From positions 33,595 to 97,594 of the forward strand of contig WTPW01000767.1 of the NCBI GenBank assembly GCA_009809945.1: a stretch of DNA of 64,000 bases. Reading direction: 5' to 3'. Numbering within the stretch: position 1 is the first letter of the stretch; each line of letters opens with the position of its first letter. This DNA is from Gigaspora margarita. Its lineage: Eukaryota; Glomeromycota; Glomeromycetes; Diversisporales; Gigasporaceae. A program made the position numbers and the translations under genes. Under the pieces are notes generated by a model. The model was not told where the DNA came from and did no database searches. It saw only the letters and a list, made by a program, of their open reading frames with translations. Below, in pieces: positions 1 through 11,270 of this stretch.

Positions 1-203
1 ATGCACTAAGTAAACTTGTTCAGCACCAAAAAATACATATAACTACATTCGATCTCGGACCGGTTCGCGAACTTCGAACCGAACCCGGACCGAACTCGGA
101 CTTGACCAAAAAGTCTGAATATAAAAGTCCGAATCCGGTTCGAAAATCGAACCAGACTCGGACTTGACTAAAGTCCGGTTCGAGTCCGGTTCGTAGGAGC
201 ACT
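1..203. repeat. GC-rich GGTTCG/CGGAC short-motif repeat
   Basis: This stretch is built from irregular copies of CGGACTTGAC, GAACCGGA and CCGGTTCG, so it is much richer in G+C than its surroundings. The right edge (TAGGAGCACTACCCCTTAG) resembles the end of a small DNA transposon, but the left end is off or at the edge of the window, so the element cannot be delimited. It truncates the 3' part of the SINE that follows. The minus-strand reading frame through it is only the repeat translated. Confidence 0.5.
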
Positions 204-869
204 ACCCCTTAGGACTAGTTTATCTTCACAGCACACTTGGTAGAGCAGTCCCTGTCCCACACAGGTATTACCTACACTTTAGTAACTTACACTACAGCTT
301 TACTTATATACTTGGAGTTAGGGCTAACCATTAAACCCCTACCGTTACCTACTTCTGCCCTTGTGAGGTTCACTCCAATCCCGATACCCACCACAACCTT
401 CCTATCGGTCCTTCCTCAGTGTCCCCAAACTTCCAAACCAGTTAGCCTGGAAGGGTTGGTTGGCCCGGCTTTAAGTACCGAATGGACTCCCTCTTCTTAG
501 TACATGCTGCCGAAACACATGTCCTTTTCCTCCGGTGCGACTCCGGTGGCCAGGTTGGTGGACCCCCTCCTCGAGGATCTTGTCATTCGGTTATCTGGCT
601 CTGGTTTCTGATATTCCAATTATGATTAGCACTGTCAAAGATCTTTGCTACTTCCTTACTTGGGACTTCCAAACGGGTATCCATCTTCCAATCCTTGGAT
701 TTTTGTGCGCCCGATGGCTCCCATTCAAGATGGTGTACCAAAGGACCAATGAGGAGAGATAGTACCATAACACAGATCTATTTTCCAAAGCGTTACCAGT
801 GGGATTTGAACCCTAGACCTGCTGCTTGGGGGTGACAACTTACCAACTACTCTAAGTTGCCACACCCCA
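204..869 (-). mobile_element. tRNA-headed long SINE, copy A (3' truncated)
   Basis: Read on the minus strand this matches the element at 2380-3334. The tRNA-like head lies at about 800-869: a B-box-like TAGGGTTCAAATCCCACTGG preceded by an A-box-like stretch (TGGCAACTTAGAGTAGTTGG) that can fold as a D arm (CAACTT/AAGTTG). The body runs to about 204, where the GGTTCG repeat cuts it, so the poly(A) end is missing. No convincing protein is encoded. The plus-strand reading frames at 237-762 are antisense to the element and use non-ATG starts. Confidence 0.7.
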
Positions 870-940
870 CTCTTTCTATTATAAAAAATAAGTATGATAT
901 TTGTTACTAATTTTATAGATACATTTAGACAGAGATGGTA

Positions 941-1607
941 CACTATCCCTTAATCTGTAGGCTGTTCCAGCCAAATTTGCCTGGAAAAATACTATTAATA
1001 TACTTACGATCTACTTTTTTTAAAAATTAAAATATTAAAATAAAATTTTATTTAATAATATTTGTAAATAAGGATTATATTTTAGTAAAATTTAATTTTA
1101 TATTATAAGAAAAAAAGTATAAGTTGCTTATAAGCTAAAAATAGACAATTTTAAAAAAAAATTTTAACCAAAAAAAATTATCACTAATTCTTGGTGAACT
1201 TTATAAATATTAGCTCTAGCCCTCTGTTTTTAATACATATTGTAGTTTATAAAAAGGATTACAACTTTTATTATTGCAACTTTTGTAATTTACTTGTAAA
1301 AATTAAGACTTGTATTAGAAGTGAAAATTTTTTTTATAGATGGGAACATATAAAATTTAAAAAAAGTTAAAGAAAAATTCTATAGTAAAAATTTTTAAAT
1401 AAAAACTTTAAAGTTTTATTGTATAAAAGTTTTCTAATAATTTTAAAAAATTTTTCTAAGAAAGTTTATAAAATATGTTTTAAAAAAAGTATTTTATAAA
1501 GAAAGTATATTCCATATTCTTAATAAATTTTTGTTTTATTTAAAAAATTATAAATACTTTTTAATTTTCCAGGCAAATTTGCCTGGAATATAGTTTAAAG
1601 GATAATA
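941..1607. mobile_element. Palindrome-ended MITE, family P, uninterrupted copy
   Basis: Both ends carry the palindrome TTCCAGGCAAATTTGCCTGG (965-986, one mismatch; 1567-1588), extended outward by inverted CTATCCCTTAA / TTAAAGGATAA. The interior is more than 80% A+T with no ORF. Two further copies are at 42272-47559 and from 53383, both opened by later insertions. This uninterrupted copy shows the native length of about 0.62-0.66 kb. The flanks suggest TA target duplication, but that is not decisive. Confidence 0.7.
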
Positions 1608-3396
1608 TTGGGCATTTGGACAATGTTCAATTTATCCAAATAATTTAATTGGGCATTAAGACTTATTGGACAGTATATATACATATAATACTAGTAATTT
1701 AGCTTAACTAGGCAAATAAACATATGTTGCAAAGCAGTATATTATTTGTTTGGTTAAGCCAAATTATTGTATTTGACAATTGGCTTAGTATTGGTATTGT
1801 TTGGCAATTAAAGGGTATTATTAGAACTACTACTATATTATAATAAATAAAAAATAACAAATTATAAATTTTCTGGATAATTTATTAATATTTTTATTGA
1901 AATTAAAAAGCTAACTATATTGTAAAATCATAAAAAGCATAATTTTGAATTATGGTTTAAATTAATGTTATAATTTGAAATAATACATAAACTAAATTAA
2001 ATACAGTATCTTTATAAATATGTATTATATTAATTTTCTCTTACAATAATTAGAGTTAAACTAATAACTTGCTATTTTAGTAAAATTAATATTTAGTATT
2101 ACTATCATAACTTTTCTGTGCTCAAATTTCCCTTATAATTATTATTTTTATTATAATTTTATTCTTTTAATTATTTTTCATAATCTCTGTACTATTATAA
2201 TTTGATATCTATTTTATTAATAGTTAATTCTATTTTTAACTTTGATATATTATTTCAAGTTGTTTAAATCATTAATATTTATTTAATTATATATTTAGAT
2301 GTTTTTATATTACTAAATTTTATTTAATAAAATTATTGGACAATCAGACATATGTCCAATTTATATAATTGGATATATGGAGGGTGTGGCGACTTAGAGA
2401 AGTTGGTAAGTTGTCACCCCAAGCAGTAGGTCTAGGGTTCAAATCCCACTGGCAACACTTTGAAAAATAGGCCTGTGTTCCAGTATCTGTTTCTTGTTGA
2501 TCAGTTGCTTGGTACACCATCTTGAATAGGAGCTTCAGCATACAAAATCCAAGGAACCAGAGAAATAAAACCCTGTTTGGCAAGTCCCGAGTAAGGAGGT
2601 AGCAAAGATCTTCATCAGTGCTACCAAAACTGGAGAATCAGAAACTGGAGCTAGAATACTGAACAAAGAAAGACTCTTAGGGATGGGTCCACCAACCTGG
2701 CTGCTGGAGTTGCACCAGAGAAAAAGGACCTATGCTATAGAAGTAGGTACCAAGAGGAGAAAGACCCATAGTGGCACCTAATACTAGATGAATCGATCCT
2801 TCTGGGCTAACTGAAATGAAAGTTTGAAAAGTTGGTGTAAGGATCGGTAGGACAGTAGAGGTGGGTGCTAGGGTTGGAGTGAACCTTACAAGGGCAAGAA
2901 GTAGTTATTGGTAAGAGGACAGAGGTAACCTTGTCTTGCAAGTGTTGGTCTTGGCCATAGTGACAATTACCAAAGTGTAGGTAATACCTATGTGAGACAG
3001 GGACTGCTCTACCAAGTTTTTTGCGAGGATAAAGTAGTCCTAAGGGCCAAGGCAGTAAATGATCTGGGGTTCGAACTGACTGCATAAATAATGCAGATAC
3101 TGGTGAAACAGTTGAGATTAGTTAAGGAGTGGAAGATGAGAAGGTTTAAATAGGCAATTCCCATAGTTGGGTTGCAGGTATAGCATCTAGTGTGGAACCT
3201 TCAGGTGGACTACTTAAATTAGATACCAAAAGTGTATGTGTAGCTAGTTATACTCTCATCCAAGTGTAATTTTCTGATGTGTAAACTGAATAAATCCTAT
3301 GCTCCAAGCAGGCACTTTTAAACCAAAAAAAAAAATAATTGGATATATGTTTAATTAATTTGATACTTTTATTAAACATTGTTCAATGCCCAATAG
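1606..3396. mobile_element. MITE with TATTGGGCAT ends, host of SINE B
   Basis: The left end reads TATTGGGCATTTGGACAATG and the right end is its imperfect inverse (ATTGTTCAATGCCCAATAG, to 3396). The roughly 0.84 kb of AT-rich, ORF-free host sequence is interrupted by the SINE at 2380-3334. Removing the SINE and one target repeat rejoins the host. The superfamily is not clear. Confidence 0.5.
2380..3334 (+). mobile_element. tRNA-headed long SINE, copy B, complete with target-site duplication
   Basis: A 955-bp insertion flanked by a perfect 15-bp direct repeat ATAATTGGATATATG (2365-2379 and 3335-3349). It starts with a tRNA-like head: GTGTGGCGACTTAGAGAAGT around 2384, then B-box-like GGGTTCAAATCCCACT near 2436-2451. 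It ends in a short poly(A) run (3325-3334) about 34 nt after an AATAAA-like AATAAATCC. It has no long ORF. Direct repeats of this length, a 3' A-tail and a pol III-type head are what target-primed retrotransposition of a SINE leaves. At nearly 1 kb it is unusually long for that class. Other copies: 204-869, 46764-47428 and 62295-63285. Confidence 0.82.
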
Positions 3397-5434
3397 TTCA
3401 AAAAATTATTAAAATTAATTGAACATATATATTTTGAAGTCCTGGTAAAATGATCTTATTCACTCTATTTGGTTACCTATATGTACTACACTAATTACAT
3501 AATTTAGATATAAATTTTCTAATCCATACCATACTATACATACTATACAATTCTGATTATCCATTCTCATTGGTATGGTTTATTCTAAAATTTGTACTAT
3601 ACTGCTGTATTTCTCTTTACTATTCAATTCATTTGTACCATACTGATCTGCTATAATTTCATACAGTAACAAATTTTTTACGATAAAATTAATACAAACA
3701 TAACTTCATATTTTAATCACTTACGCCAAATAACCCCTGGGCAGTATTGTATATTTTGGCTGTCTATAGCCTTTTTTGGCTTGTCTATATTCAAATTGTC
3801 CAAACGTCCGAGATTGTCTAAAGCTTGTCTAGGCTTTAATAATTAATAAATCTATCTAAAAAATATATAACTATATATTTTTTTAGATGCTAAACACATT
3901 TCAGTTAAAATAAAATAGGTTATCTTAATAAAATTTTAAATTATTTTACATTATTTAATTGTTCAAAATTGTCCAAAATTGTTCAAATCATTGTCCAAAG
4001 CTGTCCTGTGACAACATTGCTCCTGGGTATGAATAAAATATTTGTTATATTAGGTGTGCAAATATTATGTAAATCAAAACTGTATATATATTCTTCTATT
4101 TATTTTTTTTTATGCAAATGTTCTCTTTATATGATATAATTGCTCAATCTTGTATATATGTACATAAACTCATGGGCATTTTGATAAGATTGTATTGCCG
4201 ATTATGTATGCTTTTTTTCTGTATATATTGTCTTTATATCTTTTTACCAATCACATGTATATATATGTACTATCATAATTGTATGTACCTATACATGTGG
4301 GTCTAAATTGATTTTGGCTTGCCATAATGCTATAATGCCAAAAATATTTTAGATATAGTTCACATCACCTATACTCATCAAAAAATATAGATCATTCCAA
4401 AATTGTTATTAGATTTAGTCACATATCTTGATTATTATTGGTCAAAAATTTATATCACCTAAAAAGTATTTATATTTAGTCTGAAATTTAAGAAATTGAT
4501 TAACTTTAACCTTTAATACTTTACAAAATAATAAATTACAGAAAAAAATAAGCCATAAATCTAACAAAGTAGCATTGAATTTACTATTTTTACGATTTAT
4601 ATTTTTATGATTAATTAATTTGTAATTATAGTTATAGTAACCATATCTAATCAGACCAATTAAATTTGAAGATTAGATGTAATGTTACACCTTTAAAAAG
4701 AATTAAAGCAAACATTCATTTTGCTAAAAATTGCTTCTAACTCAAAATTTCTCATAGGAAACTACCTTTCAAGTTCTAACAAAAAAATTTTCTTGCTAAA
4801 TTTTAATAAAACTATAACCTTTTTTAACCCCTCAGCTTTACACTAACCCTAACTTTAATTATACTTTGCTATGATTATTAATTAACAATTTTGCATAATG
4901 TTGATTATGTATTATCTGGTAATATTATTTATGGTTATAAATTTATCTGTAATTTACAGTTACAAAACAATTAATCATATTTTTATTATCACTTAAATTA
5001 AAAGACAAGATGCTATTTGAATTTATATAAATTTTTTTTGATGACTATAAGTGAAGTAAACCATAGCCTAAACCATAATATTTTTAGCTGTCTAAAATAT
5101 TTTTGGCTATTAAATATTTTTGGCTATTTAAAATATTTTTGCTGCCTAAAATATCTTCGTTATCTAAATATTTTAGACAACCTAAATCTTTTCAACCTCT
5201 AAATGTTTTAAAACATTACTCTTCAATAATATATTATTAATTATTCTCTATTACTATATTTTTTTACATTATTAATTTATCTGTTCTCTTATAATCAAGT
5301 CCTGTTTACTACCTAAGGGAAGTGCAGTAAATTATATGATTAGAGTTTACATAGGTCCTGACCTCCAGTAATAGAACTATTGACCAATCAAATTTTATAA
5401 TATTTAAAAAAACTCAAAAACATCTTTGACCTGA
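3397..5434. other. AT-rich stretch without a gene
   Basis: No coding region was found. It consists of AT-rich sequence with fragments of small elements. The part at 4737-4862 is, on the minus strand, one copy of a module (TTAGGGTTA, then TAAAATTTNGCAAG, then TTTTTTGTTAG) that recurs in several other elements of the window. ORFs at 4112-4306 and 5017-5202 are low-complexity Phe/Tyr/Leu-rich frames expected from A+T composition. Confidence 0.5.
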
Positions 5435-6098
5435 AAATCAGCTACCTCACAATCAGCAAAAGTCGCTATATAGTAAAGCCTATATTTTACTAAGAAAATT
5501 AATTAAAATCGTTTAAGTAAACTTATTCAGGAGGTCAAAATATACTTATCACTAGGGTTTCTCAAATTTAAATCAAATCAAATATTGGATCAATTTGAAT
5601 TTGATTAAATTAAATTGACCCTGATTTGAATTTGATTTGATTCAAATATTTGGATTTGAATTTGATTTGAATTTGAATTTTTAATAGTAATTTTCAAATC
5701 AAATCAAATATTTGTCAAATCAAATCAAATTTGGCTAGATTTAAATTTAATTAATCAAATATAGTCAAATTTGAATTTGAATTTGATCAAATATTTGATT
5801 CAAATATTTGAAGATCAAATCAAATTGCGGAACCCTACTTTTCAAAAAATTTTTATAAGTATTAAAGAATTTTTTATTAATTGACTTTTGAGTTTTACAT
5901 TCGACAGAAAAATTAAAATTTTTAAAAATATATATTCGACAAACTAAAAATTAAAAGTTAAATAATAAAAAATTCAGAATATGTGTATTTTGGTCTTCCA
6001 AACAAGTTTATTTAACCGATAATTATAAATTGACATAGTAGAATACAGACTTTACTATATAGCAACTATCTGCGATTAACTAAAAATCAATTTTACTT
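5435..6098. mobile_element. Imperfect long inverted-repeat element, host of a hAT-type MITE
   Basis: The left arm (about 5435-5552) and right arm (about 5985-6098) are imperfect inverted copies of each other. The clearest core is CTATATAGTAAAG, followed further in by AAGTAAACTTATTCAG and its inverse near 6000. No ORF. The 285-bp element at 5553-5837 sits in the middle. Exact ends and target duplication are not resolved. Confidence 0.5.
5553..5837. mobile_element. hAT-type CAAAT-palindrome MITE, copy 1
   Basis: It begins TAGGGTTTC and ends GGAACCCTA, and the interior is made almost wholly of CAAAT/ATTTG words that fold back on themselves. The eight bases on each side (CTTATCAC and CTTTTCAA) agree at six positions, as an aged 8-bp target duplication would. 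The copy at 40464-40895 has a perfect 8-bp duplication, which supports the hAT assignment. Confidence 0.65.
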
Positions 6099-7111
6099 CA
6101 ATATTATTGGCTATTTACACTATACATATAGGACATGATAGATGGGGGACCCTGTGTGCACTTATTTGTATGAGTGATACAAATCTAAAATTGAAAATTA
6201 ACCAATAGAGAACATAAAATATGATGATCCTAGATTATTTTGACATGTGAGCAAAGTGAAGAAAAATACAAAAAAAACAAAAAAAGAGAAATACAAAAAA
6301 ACAAGTAATTAAACCTGTCTTGGAGCACTAATTGAAATGACAGAAATAAAATTTTATATATAAAACCTAATTATCTGTTACTATAGCTAGGACCCCGAGC
6401 TATATATAGATTGGTCAGTGACTAGTTTGCTTATTTTTATACAAAATTTGGCTCAAGAATGCTTGTTTTTGACCAAAATTTGCAAAATTTACTATTTAAA
6501 AATACAATATTTGGTAATTTTCTGCTAAAATTTTCTTTTTTGGTTTCCTCTGACCTATTTATCAATAGCTCGAGGTTCTCTATAGCCTCTAACCCTAAGG
6601 GCTATGTCATTAATCACCTGATTATTTTTATTAGAGGTCTACCCCCCTTCTTAATATAAATTTGGTCAGGTTTCTATATATAATTTCACATTTTTACCCT
6701 CTCCCTCCTAAAAAAGCATCTGATTTTTGTCACTTCTCTAACATCCTAATTCTAACTTTTTAATTTTTATGAACTTAGTTTATTTTATATTAAATTTCCT
6801 TTTTGGGTTTGCATCACTCGCAAAAATAAGTATTCCGAAGAGACCCCTCTAGAAAATTATGTGATTTACTATACTTCACTAAGATAGTAATTTCTTAATT
6901 ATTTTGCATATTTTTAAAATTTTTGCCAAGATACAAATCTCGTATTTTTCTGAATAAATTAAAATTGCTTGCATATTTATATAATAATTAACTGATATAA
7001 ATTACTAATTATCAAGTTTTGAATTCTTATGCTTTGTATTTGAATTTTTTTTAAAGTAGTTTCTTTAAATGAATATTCAAATGTATTCTTTTAATATATA
7101 AAAATTTAGCT
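6099..7111. other. AT-rich stretch without a gene; one dispersed repeat
   Basis: No gene is supported. The segment 6594-6745, with TCATTAATCACCTGATTATT and later AAAAAGCATCTGATTTTTGT, reappears at about 52079-52240, so it is a dispersed repeat. The 66-residue frame at 6459-6659 lies partly in that repeat and has no recognisable domain. Confidence 0.45.
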
Positions 7112-7510
7112 ACAGTTCTGAATAGTATAAGATGTCCGCTTTTTATTTATTATTAAAAAAGTGCCAAATTTAAGTAAGGACAGTATAAGATATCCACTTT
7201 TTACAAAAAAACAACTAAAAAGTGCCAAATTAGATTTTATAGTTAATTTTGATCGGTCCAACAAATATAACACAAATGTACATATAAATTAGATGCCAAA
7301 TTTTCAATTTATATATAAAATAGACAAAGTTTAAACTAATATAATATTGTTAAAAATAAAAATAAAAGAAAATCCTCTTACAAAAATATAGTTTAAGTTA
7401 CAAACTATTTATTTGTAAGAGGGTTTTTTGTATTTAATAATTTTTTACCAAATTATACTATTTTTAAAAAATCTATTAAAATAGAATATCTTATACTGTC
7501 CAGAACTATA
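7112..7510. mobile_element. Small inverted-repeat element (AGTATAAGAT ends)
   Basis: The left end reads CAGTTCTGAATAGTATAAGA and the right end is the inverse of TAGTTCTGGACAGTATAAGA. A second copy of the terminal motif (GGACAGTATAAGATATCC) lies inside near 7178. The interior is AT-rich without an ORF. A CAGT-type end beside TA suggests a Tc1/mariner-like MITE, but the target duplication is not certain. Confidence 0.5.
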
Positions 7511-7679
7511 GAATTAAATATTTATATTTCTTTTTATTATTTATATATAGTTTTAATTTTTTAATTTTTTAACTTATTATAATTATTAGAAAATTTTTCA
7601 AATTACACATAGTGAATATAATTTATTGATTTATGAATTTGTGTAATATATAAATTATAAATGAAAACTTATTATAGCT

Positions 7680-7780
7680 TAAGGTTAGATTAAGGGTAGC
7701 TTTAGGGTTAGAGGAGATCATAGTTTATACTAAAATTTTATAAGGAATATTTTTTGTTAGAACTCTAAAAGTTATTATAT
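7680..7780 (+). repeat. Copy of the recurrent TTAGGG/GCAAGGAA module
   Basis: It holds GGTAGCTTTAGGGTTAGAGG, then TTTATACTAAAATTTTATAAGG, then TATTTTTTGTTAGAACTC in the same order and spacing as the modules near 4800 (minus), 30900, 31170 and 34460 (minus), and more loosely 63480. This copy is diverged. No coding function is apparent. Confidence 0.45.
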
Positions 7781-7798
7781 ACCATATCCTATCATAAA

Positions 7799-7982
7799 TA
7801 AGCACCCTCTTTTTTGAAATTTTATATTCAAATATCTTGACAATTATCTAATTAAATTTAATAAAAATTTTAATTTAAATTTTATAAATCTATAAAATTT
7901 TAAATAAATAAATTTTTATTAAGTTTTATTAGATAATTGTCAAGATATTTGAGTATAAACTTTCAAAAAAGAGGGTGCTTAT
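7799..7982. mobile_element. Fold-back MITE with AAGCACCCTC ends
   Basis: A 184-bp near-palindrome. The left arm AAGCACCCTCTTTTTTGAAA continues through TCAAATATCTTGACAATTA, and the right arm is its inverse, ending GAGGGTGCTT. TA lies at both boundaries, compatible with TA-target insertion. The interior is only AT-rich spacer. Confidence 0.65.
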
Positions 7983-8727
7983 TCATGATAGGATACGGTA
8001 ATCAGGATTTTGAGATATCAATATATGTGTACAAATAGAAATCGTCTTATTTATTATTATGATTTTAAATTTTTTAGCTTGCTGTTTTTTTTTAATAATT
8101 GTTAAATGGATATCGATTCTAAAATGACAATTCAGAATCAACATAAATTCTGAAATGACGTGGAACAAGAATACATACTTAACAGATCGCCTTAAGATAC
8201 ATTAATTTGATTTTATTGAGTTTTTTATTTAATAGTATCAAGTTCACTCGGTTTTGATCAACTCACCAATAGTTATTTCACAGAAAACTTAATTCGCAGA
8301 GAATTAATTTCAGGCAAGGTTATTTTGTAATCGATTAATTCCATTTCATAAAAAGTTATTTCGCTAAAAGCTAATTTCGAAAGCAAATTAGTCATTGTCG
8401 TTAGAGTTAAGTTTAGGTTTAAAGTTGGTGCAATTTATAAAAAAAATTGTTGGCACAATATTATCTACGAACTAAGTTTTCAACAAGCGTTTGTCAGTGA
8501 AATAATACGGATGTAGATTCATTTATTTATTATGTGTCGATTGTTTTATTTTTTATTTCAAAAGAATCAACAATATAATTTAATCCACAAGAATAATGAG
8601 GTTTTAANCCCTTCNAAAATTAATTTATTACAATATTAATTATATTATATAGTTAATGGATGCGTAGCAACCAATAACGGTTTTATTTGACAGGCGAAGG
8701 ATTACAGGGTGATCATTTAATTAAAAA

Positions 8728-8816
8728 AGCGTCTGATTTTGAATTTAATGCGCTAACCTAGACCATGAAGGGACTCAGGTTGTGAGTGCATTAAATTCAA
8801 AACTAGATGCGCTGTT
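8728..8816. repeat. Hairpin (imperfect inverted repeat)
   Basis: GCGTCTGATTTTGAATTTAA at 8729 is repeated in inverse near 8790-8813 (TTAAATTCAAAACTAGATGC), giving two arms of about 35-40 nt around a short loop. It is probably a very small fold-back element. Single N bases at 8608 and 8615 mark uncertain sequence just upstream. Confidence 0.5.
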
Positions 8817-8998
8817 ATTGGATGCGAAACTTTCAGTAATAGATTTATTTTTCTTTTTCCTTATAACAAACAAATCACTTGAGCTTAATCGAGTCTATTT
8901 GGCGTATAAATAGTACTTATTTATCATTAAAACAAAGTAATGAAATAATATATTCTATTTCAGAAAATTTTAATTTTAAGATTGCTTATATAACGTTA

Positions 8999-9026
8999 GC
9001 GCGACTGCGTCGCGCAACTACCCTAA
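8999..9026 (+). mobile_element. Candidate Helitron 3' terminus
   Basis: A GC-rich perfect hairpin, GCGCGAC-TGC-GTCGCGC (8999-9015), stands out in an AT-rich background. It is followed 7 nt later by CTAA (9023-9026) and then T. Helitrons end in a short hairpin about 10-12 nt before a CTRR terminus and insert before T. All three hold here, but no TC-type 5' end or Rep/helicase gene is in the window, so a chance hairpin is not excluded. Confidence 0.35.
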
Positions 9027-9087
9027 TGCATATTTAACACATGATAGTAAGAAATATTGGTACATGCAAATGAAAATAATTAGACCA

Positions 9088-9137
9088 GCCGAAATTATTT
9101 ACGGCAACCGAAATTATTTACGGCGGCCGAAATTATT
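9088..9137. repeat. Three tandem copies of CCGAAATTATTT(A/T)CGGC
   Basis: A 17-bp unit, CCGAAATTATTTACGGC, is repeated three times in direct orientation (about 9089, 9106 and 9124). Each unit is itself nearly palindromic (CCGAAAT...ATTTACGG). A related CCGTAATGCCGTAAAT follows at about 9180. Function unknown. Confidence 0.55.
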
Positions 9138-9244
9138 TTCGGCATTTAGCCTTTGAGGCAGTATGCCGAAAATGTCCATGCCGTAATGCCGTAAATCACC
9201 CCCACACATGTATATAAGTACCATCATAATTGTACGTACCAGGA

Positions 9245-9470
9245 ATGGATTATAAGAACAAGCGTATTGATTTACACGTAGAGGTGGATAGTAACACGTT
9301 TATTTTAATATTAACGAATCTAGCTCAAAAAAATCAAGATTGTTTATGGTAAATGGTGAATTTGACTGGCATTAAGTCCAAGAAATATCAGAACAAATCG
9401 GGATAGTAGACAGTTAATGAAACAAAGCACGAGCATGGTTGCTAAAGAAATTCGGGAAATATGGTAATTA
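9245..9470 (+). pseudogene. Decayed fragment resembling a Myb/SANT-type DNA-binding protein
   Basis: From the ATG at 9245 the reading encodes MDYKNKRIDLHVEVDSNTF and continues to about QKNQDCLW. After frame changes it gives FDW, EISEQIGIVDS and NKARAWLLKKFGKYG. The pattern of spaced tryptophans with an E-I-S-x-x-I-G-x-V-D-S segment and a basic W-x-x-x-K-K-F-G-K-Y-G resembles the second and third helices of a Myb/SANT repeat. Stops and shifts separate the pieces and no adjoining exons were found, so this is at most a relic. The resemblance is weak and could be coincidental. Confidence 0.28.
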
Positions 9471-9813
9471 CTTGCTAAGTTGCTAATAAAATTGCTAATG
9501 GATTCAGTAATTAATGATAAAAATTTATAAATTACAGTAATTTTGCAATTTTAGTTTGAACAAGCAGTATGTATTCTTAGAAGATAACAAAAAAAAAAAA
9601 TCTGATCAACTGACTAGAATTAATCAGGTAATACAAAATAAAAAATCAACTTTATGTAGACTTATCTTTCAATAAAAAATTCATTTATTTAGCATGAACA
9701 TAAAGAGCATTTATTAAGCTAAGCATTCAAATAAATTATTCGAGTCCAAATTTAATCTCATTCAAAATAATTCAGTTTGCGGGTACAAAGAGCATTTATT
9801 AATCGGGTCCGTA

Positions 9814-10799
9814 TTATTACGCCGACAATCACTTCACCGCAGGGATGGTAAATGACTTTAAATGACCCAAATGACCCAAATGACAAATGACCAGTCATTG
9901 GTCATTTCATGACCCAATTGACTTAAAAAGGTCATTTAACTCTGGTTAATTGATTATCCAATACTTTTAGCCAATCAAAATTGATTATTGTTCTCCGTAA
10001 AATGAAACGTTGTTAGATACTATCCAATAAAAATTATTACACATGATAAATAACTGATGACCCCAAATAACCGGTTCTATTTGTATTTTGGCTAAATAAC
10101 CAGTTCATTTCTTGTAAAGCGACATTCCAATCGAATCATAAGGTCAGGTATGAAGTGATTAAAAAAAAAAAAATAGTAGAAAAAAAATAATGTATTTACT
10201 TATTTTTAAAAAAAAGTTCGTGAATAATAATTTACCAATTACAAAATGATATAAATCATTTTCGAATTTACAAATGGCATGTTAATCGACATGAATTGAG
10301 AATTGATGCGAACATATATATTATTTAAAACATGCATTATACAAGTTTTTCATGATCGATAGGATGTCAACTCTATGCAAAATGACCTAATGACCAAATG
10401 ACCCCGGTCATTTGGAAATGACCATAGTCATTTGGTCACGAGTCATTTCCAAATGACCAAAATTTGAATGACCTGGTCATTTTGAGGTCATTTGAAAAAT
10501 TGGCAAATGACTAGGTCATTTACCATCCCTGCTTCACCGACATAACATTCAACCGACAAATATTCTCCGACAAGTTCATTTTATCGACAGTTTCACCGAA
10601 GCTCATTTCGACAAGTTTTTTTTTTTAAAAAGCACACTAACTTTAACTCTAATTTTACCAATGACCAGAATTACTTTGTCGGTGAAATGAGCTTCGGTGA
10701 AATAAACTGTCGGTAAAATGAACTTGGCGGTGAATAATTGTCGGTGAAATGTTATGTCGGTGAAGTGATTGTCGGCGAAATAATTGCCACTCTTATTAA
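9814..10799. mobile_element. Fold-back element of TTTCACCGACA repeats
   Basis: The left arm (9814-9839 continuing at 10540-10618) and the right arm (about 10678-10799) are nearly perfect inverted copies, each made of repeated (T)TCACCGACA words, such as TCACTTCACCGACATAAC and its inverse. The loop holds a T run and about 40 nt. The hAT MITE at 9840-10531 was inserted in the left arm. It has no ORF. Diverged single units of the same word occur at 8480 and 13882. Confidence 0.65.
9840..10531. mobile_element. hAT-type MITE with perfect 8-bp target duplication
   Basis: Terminal inverted repeats CAGGGATGGTAAATGAC / GTCATTTACCATCCCTG, directly flanked on both sides by CTTCACCG (9832-9839 and 10532-10539). 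The 692-bp interior is rich in AAATGACC and GGTCATTT words that fold back, with an AT-rich middle. CAGGG-type ends plus an 8-bp duplication are the hAT hallmark. No transposase is present, so it is non-autonomous. Confidence 0.85.
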
Positions 10800-11270
10800 T
10801 TTATTTAAAATAAGCTATTTAAATTCAAGAATACTGTATCTACTATTTAACTTTATTCGTAATTATTTAGCATGTGAGTATAAAGAACATTTACTGTTAA
10901 AATAAAATTCATGAACATTTACCGTTTATTCGCAATAATTTAATTTGTAAGCAGTGTTTGCATTTGAACTATGTCCAATGAAAATATTTTTGGGGCTTGA
11001 ACAAATATGGACATGATTAATCTAAATAGTGCGCTAAAAATTTTTGATATGTTAATTTTAGCTATAATAGTAACCTTCAAAATTAACAGATCATTATTAT
11101 TTTATCATTATCGAATTATTACTACATTTCCGGGTAACGATATTATATATTCTTGCATTAAGAATTCCCATTACCACAATTTCTTGCATTATATATATAA
11201 AAACTTGATACTTACCTAAAATTTTATAGAATATTATTTTACACTTAATTTTCTAATGATTTAATATTTT

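Noticed and set aside
2344..3085. Minus-strand frames of 79 and 92 codons
   Set aside because: They are antisense to a complete SINE with target duplication and show no domain.
3733..4030. Possible hAT-like element (CTGGGCAGTATTG ... CATTGCTCCTGGG)
   Set aside because: The ends match only loosely and no target duplication was found.
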